From: Rhodococcus sp. P-2
Lineage (GTDB): Bacteria; Actinomycetota; Actinomycetes; Mycobacteriales; Mycobacteriaceae
Direction: 5' to 3'
Length of the DNA stretch: 64,000 nucleotides
Assembly (NCBI RefSeq): GCF_016598535.1
Contig: NZ_CP066779.1
Location: 6,233,786 to 6,297,785, forward strand
The translations under genes and the position numbers were made by a program. The number at the start of each line of letters is the position of its first letter. The stretch's first letter is position 1. Below, piece after piece: positions 35,880 through 44,874 of this stretch. The notes under the pieces were generated by a model. It was given only the letters and a program-made list of their open reading frames with translations, did not search any database and was not told the DNA's origin.

Positions 35880-37016
35880 ATGTCTGTACTGACCGAGTCC
35901 GACGTTCGCTCCGCGCTCGCGCGAGTTCTGGACCCAGAGATCCGCAAACCCATCACCGAACTGGGGATGGTCAAGGGGATCACTCTCTCCAGTGACAACA
36001 GCGTCGACATCGGCATCTATCTCACGACCGCCGGTTGCCCGATGCGCACCGAGATCACCGAACGCGTCACCAAGGCCGTCGCCGACGTCGCCGGTGTCGG
36101 CGCGATCCGCGTCGAACTCGACGTCATGGACGACGCTCAGCGAACCGAGCTCCGCAAGTCGCTTCGCGGCGATTCCGCCGAGCCCGTCATCCCGTTCGCC
36201 CAGCCGGGTTCACTCACCCGCGTCTACGCCGTGGCCTCCGGCAAGGGCGGCGTCGGAAAGTCCAGTGTGACAGTCAATCTCGCGGCAGCCATGGCTGCTC
36301 GCGGATTGTCCGTCGGTGTCCTCGACGCGGATATCTACGGTCACTCCATCCCCCGCATGCTCGGTACCGACGCCAAGCCGACTCAGGTCGAGCGCATGAT
36401 CATGCCGCCCGTCGCACACGACGTGAAGATGATCTCCATCGCGCAGTTCACCCAGGGCAACACTCCCGTCGTCTGGCGCGGCCCCATGCTGCACCGCGCG
36501 CTCCAGCAGTTCCTCGCCGACGTGTTCTGGGGCGATCTGGACGTGCTGCTGCTCGATCTGCCGCCCGGCACCGGTGACATCGCAATCTCGGTGGCTCAGC
36601 TCATCCCGAGTGCGGAAATCCTCGTCGTCACCACACCGCAGCAGGCTGCCGCCGAGGTCGCCGAGCGCGCCGGCGCCATCGCCCTGCAGACCCGTCAGCG
36701 CGTCGCCGGCGTCGTCGAGAACATGTCGTGGCTCGAACTTCCCGACGGCACCCGCATGGACGTCTTCGGTGAAGGCGGCGGGCAGACCGTCTCCGATCGC
36801 CTCACGAAGGCCGTCGGAGCCAAGGTTCCGCTTCTCGGACAGATTCCGCTGGATCCGTCCGTCCGCGAGGCAGGCGACGCCGGGACGCCGATCGTTCTCA
36901 GTGCTCCCGATTCACCCGCCGCGATCGCACTCAAGGACATCGCCGACAAGTTGGCCGTCCGTCAGCGTGGGCTGGCCGGAATGTCGCTCGGTATCAATAC
37001 GGTTCGCAACCTGTAG
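35880..37016 (+). CDS. mrp: Mrp/ApbC family P-loop ATPase (Fe-S carrier type), no CxxC
   Basis: 378 residues. An N-terminal DUF59/MIP18-like domain (about residues 5-85, with GCPMRTEI) is followed by the P-loop domain (ASGKGGVGKSSVTVNLA, about residues 118-134; LLLDLPPGTGDIAISVAQ). In well-studied Mrp/ApbC proteins a C-terminal CxxC pair binds the bridging cluster; here that segment reads ENMSWLELPDGT without any Cys. The same is true, as I recall it, of the mycobacterial homologue. Iron-sulfur assembly is a family inference. Confidence 0.9.
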   Translation: MSVLTESDVRSALARVLDPEIRKPITELGMVKGITLSSDNSVDIGIYLTTAGCPMRTEITERVTKAVADVAGVGAIRVELDVMDDAQRTELRKSLRGDSAEPVIPFAQPGSLTRVYAVASGKGGVGKSSVTVNLAAAMAARGLSVGVLDADIYGHSIPRMLGTDAKPTQVERMIMPPVAHDVKMISIAQFTQGNTPVVWRGPMLHRALQQFLADVFWGDLDVLLLDLPPGTGDIAISVAQLIPSAEILVVTTPQQAAAEVAERAGAIALQTRQRVAGVVENMSWLELPDGTRMDVFGEGGGQTVSDRLTKAVGAKVPLLGQIPLDPSVREAGDAGTPIVLSAPDSPAAIALKDIADKLAVRQRGLAGMSLGINTVRNL

Positions 37017-37024
37017 AACGCCCT

Positions 37025-37074
37025 CATACGAAAGGGCGCCTGTCACCGATCGGTGACAGGCGCCCTTTCGTATG
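37025..37074. terminator. Perfect 50-bp palindrome, bidirectional terminator between mrp and tatB
   Basis: Bases 37025-37049 are the exact reverse complement of 37050-37074, with the centre in GATC. The core AAAGGGCGCCTGTCACC and its complement give a stable stem with U-tracts in both directions, between convergent genes. Confidence 0.93.
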
Positions 37075-37080
37075 TCGAAT

Positions 37081-37473
37081 CTAGGTTGCGTCGAAGTCCA
37101 CAGGAGGACGTTCGCCCGCGGTGAGTGGCTTGTCCTTCGACAGCGTCTTCGGCTCCTGCACTCCACTCTGCGGCTTCTTGTCGAAGTTGCCCGTGAAGAT
37201 GGAGTCGTCGCCGTCGAGAAGGTGTTGGGTGATCACGGCGCGCGGCGTCATCCCGCGCAGCTTGTTCAGATCTGCGAGTGGTTTACGCAGATCCTCGAAA
37301 TCGGTACCCAGTTCTTCCTTGAGCTGATTGGAAGCGCCCGAAGCATATTCGCGCACCTGCCTCAGGGATTTCGTGACCCAGGAGACCGCACCAGGAAGCC
37401 GCTCAGGTCCCAAGATGACCAGAGCCGCTACGAGGAGGATCATGAACTCGCCCCAACCGATGTTGCCAAACAC
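37081..37473 (-). CDS. tatB: Sec-independent protein translocase subunit TatB
   Basis: 130 residues, GTG start. The N-terminal [27 protein letters not shown] is diagnostic of TatB: one membrane helix, hinge Gly-Pro-Glu, then an amphipathic helix ([27 protein letters not shown]) and an unstructured tail. With TatA and TatC it exports folded twin-arginine proteins. It lies 74 bp after htrA in the same direction and ends the sigE-rseA-htrA-tatB block. Confidence 0.94.
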   Translation of the reverse strand: MFGNIGWGEFMILLVAALVILGPERLPGAVSWVTKSLRQVREYASGASNQLKEELGTDFEDLRKPLADLNKLRGMTPRAVITQHLLDGDDSIFTGNFDKKPQSGVQEPKTLSKDKPLTAGERPPVDFDAT

Positions 37474-37547
37474 AGGGTCAGCCTACTGTGTGCTCGCTCG
37501 GTGCGCGCATGTCCGGATCAACCTCACAGGAAGATCGCAGGGTCCGA

Positions 37548-39056
37548 TCAGTCGGACACCGGCGTGACCGAAATGTCGACCTGCCGTCCGTCGCGGATCA
37601 ACTGGACGTTGACCGGCTGATCGACAGTCGTCGCGTTGACGGCAACCACCAATTCGTCGGCACTGGTGACCGGGCGGTCACCGACCTTGACGATGACGTC
37701 ACCCTCGACGATCCCCGCACGTTGCGCTGGGCTGCCATCGCGGACGTTGGCCACGGCAGCGCCGCTGGTCGCGTCGTTGACCGCGGTACGGGCATTCACG
37801 CCGATGTCGGGATGATGAACCTTGCCGTCGCGGATGATGGTCTGCGCCACCTCGGTGACCGTGTCGATCGGAATCGCGAAGCCGAGCCCGACCGAACCAC
37901 CGGACTCGCTGAGCATTGCGGTGTTGATGCCGATGACGCGGGCTTCGTCGTCGACGAGCGCACCACCGGAGTTGCCGTGGTTGATCGCCGCGTCGGTCTG
38001 AACGGCGTCGATGACGGCGTTGGTGTCGGTGCCTTCACCCGACAACCGCAGCGGCCGATTCAACGCACTGACGATTCCGCGAGTGACGGTCTTGCTCAAC
38101 CCGAGCGGTGAGCCGACGGCGACGACGTCGTCACCTACCTGGACGTCTTCGGATTTTCCGAGCTGGGCGACCGTCAGATTGTTGGCCGAGACTTTGAGCA
38201 CCGCGAGGTCTGTCTTGACGTCTCGGCCGACGATCTGGGCGTCGGTCTTGGTTCCGTCGGAGAAGATCACCTGGATCTTCGCGTCTTGTGCCGGCGGTAC
38301 GGCCGAGGAGATCACGTGGTTGTTGGTGACGATGTATCCCTCACCCGAGATGACAACACCGGATCCGGTACTTCCCTGGTCACCGACGGCGACCTGAATC
38401 GACACCACGGAAGGCAGCACCGCGTCGGCGACCTTCGCCACCTGCGACTCCGGCTGTTCGCCGCCGCCGGATTGAACGAGCGTGACACGTGAGCTGGTGA
38501 GCGAACTGCGATCGGCAGTGATGACCGTGGCGAGTAACCCGCCGACGAGCGCGATGACCAACGCCATGCCTGCAAGCGCGGCCAGTGCCGAAGGGGCGAC
38601 CTTGCGACCGAACAACAACTCACGCACATCGAGTTTCTGGGCGGGAGGCAACTGCACCGGCGCCTCGGACGCTGCTGGATTTCCCAGTGAGACCGCGGAT
38701 TCAGGATCGCGCCACGGATCGCTCGGCGGTTCTTCGTCGGGAGTGCTGTCGGCCGACGCCTCGGGATCGCGACCGATCGACTCGGTTGCGTCTGCGGGTC
38801 GACCGAACGCTTCGGCCAGAACCGGATCCGGAGTCCCGATCACGACGTCGGAAGACGGGGTCGATCGCGCGGCAACCGGAGTGAACGAGCCCTCGACTCC
38901 GCTCGGCCGACCGAACACCTGGCGCGAGGCCGGATCGATCTGAGGTCGGTACACCGGGCGGGGGTCGAGTACCGGCGCATCTGCCGGTCGATCCACCGAA
39001 CCGTTTGCCGAAGAATCCGAGCTCACTCCGGAGTGCCCCCTTTTTCCGTCAGTCAC
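37548..39056 (-). CDS. htrA: Membrane-anchored HtrA/DegP-type serine protease
   Basis: About 502 residues from GTG 39056; a GTG at 39071 is equally open. About 150 cytoplasmic residues (with DPASRQVFGRPSGVEGSF) precede one membrane helix (about 155-178), then the external trypsin-like domain with catalytic His247 (VTNNHV), Asp283 (KTDLA) and Ser363 (GNSGGAL), and a C-terminal PDZ domain (GSPAQRAGIVEGDVIVKVGDRPV). It handles misfolded envelope proteins. Position next to sigE/rseA is conserved in mycobacteria. Confidence 0.93.
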   Translation of the reverse strand: MTDGKRGHSGVSSDSSANGSVDRPADAPVLDPRPVYRPQIDPASRQVFGRPSGVEGSFTPVAARSTPSSDVVIGTPDPVLAEAFGRPADATESIGRDPEASADSTPDEEPPSDPWRDPESAVSLGNPAASEAPVQLPPAQKLDVRELLFGRKVAPSALAALAGMALVIALVGGLLATVITADRSSLTSSRVTLVQSGGGEQPESQVAKVADAVLPSVVSIQVAVGDQGSTGSGVVISGEGYIVTNNHVISSAVPPAQDAKIQVIFSDGTKTDAQIVGRDVKTDLAVLKVSANNLTVAQLGKSEDVQVGDDVVAVGSPLGLSKTVTRGIVSALNRPLRLSGEGTDTNAVIDAVQTDAAINHGNSGGALVDDEARVIGINTAMLSESGGSVGLGFAIPIDTVTEVAQTIIRDGKVHHPDIGVNARTAVNDATSGAAVANVRDGSPAQRAGIVEGDVIVKVGDRPVTSADELVVAVNATTVDQPVNVQLIRDGRQVDISVTPVSD

Positions 39057-39101
39057 GTCGTCCAGTATCACTGATCCGCGCCGGGAAGCAGGCGCGCGGC
39101 G

Positions 39102-39461
39102 TCATTTGCGCCAGCGACGGGACAACCGCTTGCTGATGGTGGAGAAGCCCGCAGGCTGATTACCGACGGAACTGTCGGCGTTTTCCGAATTTGGTCCGGT
39201 ACTCGGACTGTTGCACGAGGGAATCTGACTGAGAAGTCCCACCAGGGACAACGGCATCGTCATCTCGCCGCTTCGACGCAGTGCACCACGTGCCTGCTGC
39301 TGAGCATCGACGGCCGCAGCGCACTCGGCGCAGATCGAGATGTGATGCGAGGCCCGCAAGTAGGCCTGCATTCGGAGTTCCCCGTCGACGTAGGCAGCGA
39401 TTGCCTCGCTGGCCAGATGTTCGGTCGAACCGAACTGGCGATGTGCCCGCGCCTCCGTCAT
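39102..39461 (-). CDS. rseA: Anti-sigma factor RseA (zinc-binding ZAS type)
   Basis: 119 residues from ATG 39461, preceded by GGAGGG; a longer open frame to 39584 overlaps sigE and was not used. The ZAS motif HxxxCxxC is present (His40, Cys44, Cys47, in SHHISICAEC). It binds SigE and releases it on oxidative or envelope stress; in M. tuberculosis release involves phosphorylation by PknB and ClpC1P2 proteolysis. There is no membrane helix, so it is soluble. It lies 52 bp after sigE. Confidence 0.92.
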   Translation of the reverse strand: MTEARAHRQFGSTEHLASEAIAAYVDGELRMQAYLRASHHISICAECAAAVDAQQQARGALRRSGEMTMPLSLVGLLSQIPSCNSPSTGPNSENADSSVGNQPAGFSTISKRLSRRWRK

Positions 39462-39513
39462 TCGTCCCTCCAGGTGATTGACCACGTCCCGCTCTGTAGC
39501 TCGAACCCGACCG

Positions 39514-40335
39514 TCAGAAACCGACGAGTTCGGATTCGGCTGCGCGCTGCGCTGCCAGATGATCACGAATCGCCTGTCGCCCACGATGGATACGGCTACG
39601 AACCGTTCCGAGCTTCACTCCCAGTGTGGCACCGATTTCCTCGTATGACAGACCTTCGATGTCACAGAGCACGACAGCAGCGCGAAATTCAGGTGCGAGT
39701 GAGTCGAGCGCGGCCTGCAGACCTGCGTCGAGGCGCGCGTCGTGGTAGATCTGCTCGGGGTCCGGGCCGGGTGAGGGAACACGGTCGTAGTCCTCGGGCA
39801 GTGCTTCCATACGGATGCGGTTGCGTCGGCGAACCATGTCGAGGAACAGATTTGTCGTGATGCGGTGCAGCCAGCCCTCGAACGTTCCGGGCTGATAATC
39901 GGAGAGCGAGCGGAACACCCGAATGAAGGTGTCCTGCGTCAAGTCCTCGGCGTCCTGGGCATCGCCTGACAACCGGTAAGCCAGGCGGTACACCCGGTCA
40001 CCATGTTGACGCACGAGTTCGTCCCAAGACGGCATGGAGGACTTCTCACCAGTTGCATCGAACACAGCTGTGCCGATCAATTCGGAATCCACAGCCGATT
40101 CCGTCGTCAAAACTTCCGACTCTCGAGGGCGAGGCTCGTCGTTGACCTGGTAAATAAGTTGATCCTCCTGCTCGGGATCGCGTAGTTCGATCACCGCGTT
40201 GTCCGAATCACGTGATGCGCGATATTCGGGAGAACCAGCCGATGCTGTGATTTGTTCCCGATCACCGAGCTGCGAAAGACCAACTTGGTAGAAATCGATA
40301 CCGCCGTGCGATCTTCGATCCGGCGATGTATACAC
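39514..40335 (-). CDS. sigE: ECF RNA polymerase sigma factor SigE
   Basis: 273 residues from GTG 40335. The first 85 residues are poorly conserved; from [37 protein letters not shown] onward it is nearly identical to mycobacterial SigE, with region 2 ([39 protein letters not shown]) and region 4 ([29 protein letters not shown]). It directs the envelope-stress response. The start is uncertain because mycobacterial sigE itself uses several starts. Direct CTCAGG repeats lie 36 bp upstream. Confidence 0.95.
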   Translation of the reverse strand: MYTSPDRRSHGGIDFYQVGLSQLGDREQITASAGSPEYRASRDSDNAVIELRDPEQEDQLIYQVNDEPRPRESEVLTTESAVDSELIGTAVFDATGEKSSMPSWDELVRQHGDRVYRLAYRLSGDAQDAEDLTQDTFIRVFRSLSDYQPGTFEGWLHRITTNLFLDMVRRRNRIRMEALPEDYDRVPSPGPDPEQIYHDARLDAGLQAALDSLAPEFRAAVVLCDIEGLSYEEIGATLGVKLGTVRSRIHRGRQAIRDHLAAQRAAESELVGF

Positions 40336-40370
40336 CTTTTCTCATCGCGGTGTGCACGCCATATGAGGAG

Positions 40371-40389
40371 CCTGAGGGATTCCTGAGAA
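40371..40389 (-). promoter_or_regulatory. MprA-like direct-repeat box in the sigE promoter
   Basis: On the minus strand the 19 bp read TTCTCAGG-AAT-CCCTCAGG, two 8-bp direct repeats with a 3-bp spacer. This is the architecture described for the MprA response regulator, which activates sigE in mycobacteria. A CATATG-like -10 (40361-40366) would place the box over the -35 region. The factor is inferred. Confidence 0.55.
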
Positions 40390-40440
40390 TCCTGGTGACT
40401 GCGCGCCTTGCAGCGACAATCCGAACCGCCCGATAACCTC

Positions 40441-41076
40441 ATGAGCGTGACCCACGCCGAACAGATACTCCGCCACGTCGAGGACGTAGTTTCCGAGGAC
40501 GAGATTTTGACCGCGGCGCGAGATCGAGCGCTGGATCTCGGAGCCCATCCGGTGACGCCTGCCGTCGGCGCGACTCTCGCGATGTTCGCGAGAATGCTCG
40601 ACGCGAAGACGGCCGTCGAGGTGGGTACCGGAGCCGGCGTGAGCAGCCTGTGGCTTCTGCACGGAATGCGTGACGACGGCGTTCTGACCACGATCGACAG
40701 CGAACCCGAACATCAGCGTGCAGCCAAGCTGACCTTTCGCGAAAGCGGCATCGCTCCGGCACGCACTCGCCTGATCAACGGACGGGCTCTCGATGTCCTT
40801 CCCCGTCTCGCCGACGGTGGCTACGACCTGGTCTTCGTCGACTGCGCCGCAATCGACCACCCGCATTACGTCCGCGAAGGTGTCCGGTTGCTGCGCTCCG
40901 GCGGTGTCATCGTTCTGCACAACGCCCTCGCCGACGGCCGCGTTGCCGACAGCTCCGCCCGCGACGCGACAACTGTCGCGGTCCGAGAAGCGGCAAAGGC
41001 CGTAACCGAGGACGAGCGACTCATTCGAGTCCTGCTCCCCCTCGGCGACGGCCTCCTCTGCGCGAGCAAGCTCTAG
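40441..41076 (+). CDS. SAM-dependent O-methyltransferase (Rv1220c-like)
   Basis: 211 residues from ATG 40441. It has the class I methyltransferase pattern of the catechol/caffeoyl-CoA O-methyltransferase type: [20 protein letters not shown] (SAM site), [32 protein letters not shown] and [15 protein letters not shown]. Substrate unknown. It is divergent from sigE with 105 bp between starts, as is Rv1220c in M. tuberculosis, and it overlaps the convergent glgC end by 4 bp. Confidence 0.9.
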   Translation: MSVTHAEQILRHVEDVVSEDEILTAARDRALDLGAHPVTPAVGATLAMFARMLDAKTAVEVGTGAGVSSLWLLHGMRDDGVLTTIDSEPEHQRAAKLTFRESGIAPARTRLINGRALDVLPRLADGGYDLVFVDCAAIDHPHYVREGVRLLRSGGVIVLHNALADGRVADSSARDATTVAVREAAKAVTEDERLIRVLLPLGDGLLCASKL

Positions 41077-42287
41077 ATCCAGACGCCCTTACCGATGGCG
41101 ACGACGCCGCCCTGACTGACGGCGAATCGTTCGCGGTCACGTTCGAGGTCGACACCGATGATTTCGCCGTCACCGACGACGACGTTCTTGTCGAGGATGG
41201 CACGCCGCACGACGGCGCCCTTGCCGATGCGCACACCCGGCATCAGCACACTGCCCTCGACCGTCGCGCCGTCTTCGATCATGACGTTGGAACTGAGCAC
41301 CGAATTGCGCACGGTCGCGGCAGAGAGGATCGACCCCGCACCGACCACCGATTCCTGTGCGAGTCCGCCCTTCACGAACTTGGCGGGCGCGAGATTCTCG
41401 GTGGCGCCGCGGATGGGCCAGCGGCGGTTGTAGAGGTTGAAGATCGGGTGCACCGACACGAGGTCCATGTGAGCGTCGTAGAAGGCGTCGAGGGTACCGA
41501 CGTCACGCCAGTAACCGCGGTCGCGATCGGTGGCACCGGGAACGACGTTGTCCTTGAAGTCGTAGACCGACGCCTCACCCGCAGCGACCAAGGCGGGAAT
41601 GATGTCGCCGCCCATGTCGTGATCGGAATCGGAGTTCTCCGAATCGGCGCGGATGGCGTCCACGAGCACCTTGGTGGTGAACACATAGTTACCCATGGAC
41701 GCGAACGTCGAATTGGGGTCGTCCGGTGTCCCGGGAGGATGGGCGGGCTTCTCGAGGAACTGGGTGATGCGTCCGGACTCGTCGCTGTCGATGCAGCCGA
41801 AAGCAAAAGCCTCGCTTCGCGGTACACGAATACCGGCGACCGTCACCCCTGCCCCGGATTCGATGTGGTGCTGCACCATCTGTTCCGGATCCATCCGGTA
41901 CACGTGGTCGGCACCGAAAACCACGATGTACTCGGGGTCCTCGTCGTAAACGAGATTGAGCGACTGCAGGATTGCATCGGCGCTGCCGGTGTACCAGCGC
42001 GGCCCGAGCCGCTGCTGGGCCGGGACCGGAGTGATGTACTCACCCGCGAACCCGGACAATCGCCACGTCTGCGAAATGTGGCGGTCGAGTGAATGTGACT
42101 TGTATTGCGTCAACACACAAATACGCAGATATCCCGCGTTGACAAGGTTGCTCAACACGAAGTCGATAAGTCGATATGCACCTCCGAAGGGCACTGCGGG
42201 CTTCGCTCTGTCCGCGGTCAGCGGATACAAGCGTTTGCCCTCGCCCCCGGCGAGCACGATTCCAAGCACATGCGGCTGGCTTCTCAC
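41073..42287 (-). CDS. glgC: Glucose-1-phosphate adenylyltransferase
   Basis: 404 residues, GTG start, probably leaderless. It makes ADP-glucose from glucose-1-phosphate and ATP. The nucleotidyltransferase motif [26 protein letters not shown] starts at residue 11; DHVYRMD and [23 protein letters not shown] follow, and a left-handed beta-helix lies at the C-terminus ([30 protein letters not shown]). ADP-glucose feeds GlgM, encoded divergently. Confidence 0.96.
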   Translation of the reverse strand: MRSQPHVLGIVLAGGEGKRLYPLTADRAKPAVPFGGAYRLIDFVLSNLVNAGYLRICVLTQYKSHSLDRHISQTWRLSGFAGEYITPVPAQQRLGPRWYTGSADAILQSLNLVYDEDPEYIVVFGADHVYRMDPEQMVQHHIESGAGVTVAGIRVPRSEAFAFGCIDSDESGRITQFLEKPAHPPGTPDDPNSTFASMGNYVFTTKVLVDAIRADSENSDSDHDMGGDIIPALVAAGEASVYDFKDNVVPGATDRDRGYWRDVGTLDAFYDAHMDLVSVHPIFNLYNRRWPIRGATENLAPAKFVKGGLAQESVVGAGSILSAATVRNSVLSSNVMIEDGATVEGSVLMPGVRIGKGAVVRRAILDKNVVVGDGEIIGVDLERDRERFAVSQGGVVAIGKGVWI

Positions 42288-42293
42288 ACCGCT

Positions 42294-42413
42294 AACCTAT
42301 CCGCACTGGTGAACTCCCGCTAGCGAAGCAGTCCGAGAGGTCCGATCGTGTCCCCTCCAGGCGGACGGGGTTACGTTCGATCGGTAGCCGGATCGACCAC
42401 GGGCGGTTAGGTT
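42294..42413. promoter_or_regulatory. Divergent leaderless promoters of glgC and glgM
   Basis: Both genes have TAGGTT exactly 6 nt before their GTG: TAGGTT-AGCGGT-GTG for glgC (minus strand, 42299-42294) and TAGGTT-TAGCGC-GTG for glgM (42408-42413). This -10 placement predicts transcripts that begin at or next to the start codon. No ribosome-binding site is visible in either. Confidence 0.6.
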
Positions 42414-42419
42414 TAGCGC

Positions 42420-43592
42420 GTGCGAGTCGCGATGATGACCAAGGAATACCCGCCGGAGATCTACGGCGGCGCAGGAGTACACGTAACCGAGCTTGTCGCT
42501 CAGATGAAGCGGTTGTGCGAGGTCGACGTGCACTGCATGGGCGCCCCGCGCGAAGGCGCGATCGTCCACTCACCCGACCCCGCTCTCGCCGGATCCAACC
42601 CCGCCTTGACGACGCTCTCCACCGAGCTGCGGATGGCGGATGCCGCAGCCGGCGTCGACATCGTCCACTCCCACACCTGGTACACCGGACTGGCCGGGCA
42701 TCTCGCCTCGGCGCTCTACGACGTACCGCACATCCTCACTGCCCACTCACTCGAGCCCAGACGCCCGTGGAAGGCCGAACAGCTAGGTGGTGGCTATCGG
42801 ATCTCGTCGTGGTCCGAACGCAACGCCGTCGAGCACGCAGACGCGATCATCGCCGTCAGTTCCGGTATGCGACTCGACGTCCTCGACGCGTACCCCGCTG
42901 TCGATCCGAGTCGCGTGCACGTCGTACGCAACGGAATCGACACCGAGGTTTGGCATCCCGGTGGAGCGGCACCGGGAGCGCAGTCCGCACTCGCGTCGAT
43001 CGGCGTCGACCCGGCGAAACCCGTCGTGGCCTTTGTCGGACGGATCACGAGACAAAAGGGCGTCGGGCACCTCGTCGCAGCAGCACACCACTTCGATCCG
43101 GAGATTCAACTCGTGCTGTGCGCCGGTGCGCCCGATACACCGGAGATCGCCGCCGAGACCGAGAAGGCGGTGGCCGAACTCGCCAGGCACCGGGGCAATG
43201 TCTTCTGGGTGCGCGAAATGCTACCCACGGAGCAGATCAGGGAAATACTCTCGGCAGCAACGGTATTCGTCTGCCCTTCGGTCTACGAGCCCCTCGGGAT
43301 CGTCAATCTCGAAGCCATGGCGTGCGAGACCGCCGTGGTCGCTTCCGATGTCGGCGGCATCCCCGAGGTGGTCGCCGACGGCGTGACCGGACGACTCGTG
43401 CACTACAACGCCTACGAGCCGATCGCATTCGAGGAGTCACTCGCGGCCACCGTCAATGCCGTTGTCGCCGACCGAGAAGGCGCAGACGCGATGGGTCGTG
43501 CAGGCAGAATCCGTGCGATCGACGAGTTCTCCTGGGCCGAAATAGCCAAGCAGACGCTCGAGGTCTACGCGGACGCCGTCACGAGACGCTGA
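42420..43592 (+). CDS. glgM: GT4 glycosyltransferase, alpha-maltose-1-phosphate synthase / glycogen synthase (GlgM type)
   Basis: 390 residues, GTG start without a ribosome-binding site. MTKEYPPEIYGGAGVHVTELV is typical of actinobacterial GlgA/GlgM, and the GT4 EX7E motif is seen in EPLGIVNLE (near residue 290). In mycobacteria this enzyme joins ADP-glucose and glucose-1-phosphate to give maltose-1-phosphate for GlgE, and can also extend glycogen. Divergent glgC supplies ADP-glucose. Confidence 0.9.
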   Translation: MRVAMMTKEYPPEIYGGAGVHVTELVAQMKRLCEVDVHCMGAPREGAIVHSPDPALAGSNPALTTLSTELRMADAAAGVDIVHSHTWYTGLAGHLASALYDVPHILTAHSLEPRRPWKAEQLGGGYRISSWSERNAVEHADAIIAVSSGMRLDVLDAYPAVDPSRVHVVRNGIDTEVWHPGGAAPGAQSALASIGVDPAKPVVAFVGRITRQKGVGHLVAAAHHFDPEIQLVLCAGAPDTPEIAAETEKAVAELARHRGNVFWVREMLPTEQIREILSAATVFVCPSVYEPLGIVNLEAMACETAVVASDVGGIPEVVADGVTGRLVHYNAYEPIAFEESLAATVNAVVADREGADAMGRAGRIRAIDEFSWAEIAKQTLEVYADAVTRR

Positions 43593-43598
43593 TCCGCG

Positions 43599-44438
43599 TC
43601 AGATCTTGCGATAGGTCGAGACCGTCGCCGACGCGGTGACGGTGCTCGGCTGTGGCAGTTTCGCCACGGCGGCAGCCAGATCGGCGGGCGTCAGGTGTCT
43701 CGCCGACGGTCCCATCCCCACCAGGTCGAGAACATCCTGGTGCGAGAGCGACATCGTGAACTCGACCTCGTCGCTACTCACGCGCTCGAAATAGCCGGCC
43801 ATCGACGATTCGAGACGTTCCACCTTGCGATCGTCGACCTTGACCATTGCGAGAATGTCGATCAGCTCACGCAGATGCCTGTCAGTGGGCGTCAAGACCA
43901 CCAGAACGCCGTCATCGGCGAGAATTCGATGGGACTGCGGACCGTTGCGTGGTGCGAACACACAGAGCACGTGAGAGAGCGCTCCGTCCCGAATCGGCAG
44001 TGGTTGCCAGACGTCCGCGACGATCGAGCCGATCCTTTCGTGGACCTTCGCTGCTCGCCGTGCCGCAAATTTGGACACGTCCAAGGCTATCGCCCGAGAA
44101 TCGGCAAGCGAATCCACGACGTGTGCGAGGTATTGTCCTGTGCCTGCACCGATTTCGACAATCCGCGCCGGTTCCGACCCTGCCGTCGTCACGCAGGCCC
44201 GCGAGACGGCATCCATCAGCGGACCGAAGTGGCCGGCGCCGAGCAACCGTGCACGCGCGGCGATCATCTCGGCACTGTCGCCGGTGAACTTCGTGGCACC
44301 GCCACTGATCAGGCTCACGTAGCCCTGGCGAGCGACGTCGAATCGATGTCCGCGGTCGCACTCGACGGCGCCGTCCACCAATTCCAACTCGGCAGCACAC
44401 TGCGGGCAGGACAGAAGATCGATCACGGTGGCAAGCAT
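43599..44438 (-). CDS. RlmA/TlrB-like 23S rRNA (guanine-N1) methyltransferase
   Basis: 279 residues from ATG 44438. An N-terminal zinc-finger region (LLSCPQCAAELELVDGAVECDRGHRFDVARQGYVSLI) is followed by a SAM domain (IVEIGAGTGQYLAHVVD). This architecture belongs to RlmA(I)/RlmA(II), which methylate G745 or G748 of 23S rRNA; the RlmA(II)/TlrB branch contributes to tylosin resistance. Which base is modified cannot be decided here. It is convergent with glgM (6 bp gap) and has no counterpart in the same place in M. tuberculosis as I remember that map. Confidence 0.85.
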   Translation of the reverse strand: MLATVIDLLSCPQCAAELELVDGAVECDRGHRFDVARQGYVSLISGGATKFTGDSAEMIAARARLLGAGHFGPLMDAVSRACVTTAGSEPARIVEIGAGTGQYLAHVVDSLADSRAIALDVSKFAARRAAKVHERIGSIVADVWQPLPIRDGALSHVLCVFAPRNGPQSHRILADDGVLVVLTPTDRHLRELIDILAMVKVDDRKVERLESSMAGYFERVSSDEVEFTMSLSHQDVLDLVGMGPSARHLTPADLAAAVAKLPQPSTVTASATVSTYRKI

Positions 44439-44478
44439 TGATCCGTCCTTTCGGCTACCGGTGGTGCGCACACACTTC

Positions 44479-44510
44479 AGGCCCCGTACCGAATCGGATA
44501 CGGAGCCTGC
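44479..44510 (-). terminator. Possible terminator hairpin after the DUF3117 gene
   Basis: An imperfect stem (CAGGC.CCGTA with TACGG.GCCTG, 44479-44510) lies between the DUF3117 stop and the RlmA-like start. No strong U-tract follows, so it may be a weak terminator or a leader hairpin. Confidence 0.3.
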
Positions 44511-44555
44511 GTGCAATCACGTGCTGTTGTTCGTACTGCTACAACCTGGACCCGA

Positions 44556-44723
44556 CTAGCTGGTGACGTTCGTGAGTTCCACACCGAGCGCTGCAGCTTC
44601 ATCCGGGGTCAGCTCGACGACGAGGCGTCCGCCACCCTCGAGTGGAACCCGCATGACGATTCCTCGTCCCTCTTTGGTTGCTTCGAGGGGACCGTCCCCG
44701 GTCCGGGGCTTCATGGCCGCCAT
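44556..44723 (-). CDS. DUF3117 small conserved protein (Rv1211-like)
   Basis: 55 residues from ATG 44723, preceded by GGAGGGAG. MAAMKPRTGDGPLEATKEGRGIVMRVPLEGGGRLVVELTPDEAAALGVEL is almost invariant among actinobacteria. No function is assigned. It lies between tag and the RlmA-like gene, matching the order tagA-Rv1211 of M. tuberculosis. Confidence 0.88.
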   Translation of the reverse strand: MAAMKPRTGDGPLEATKEGRGIVMRVPLEGGGRLVVELTPDEAAALGVELTNVTS

Positions 44724-44874
44724 CCTCTGCTCCCTCCAGATCTGCGCTGCATTGCTCTGCGCCTCGACTAACGGTGCGCCCCGCCAACAATCAGCGAGGC
44801 TCGTACCCTCCATTGTTCCCTATGGATGCGGGAACCGGGAATCTGAGTCACATTTAGGGGTGTTCAGTCGACCG

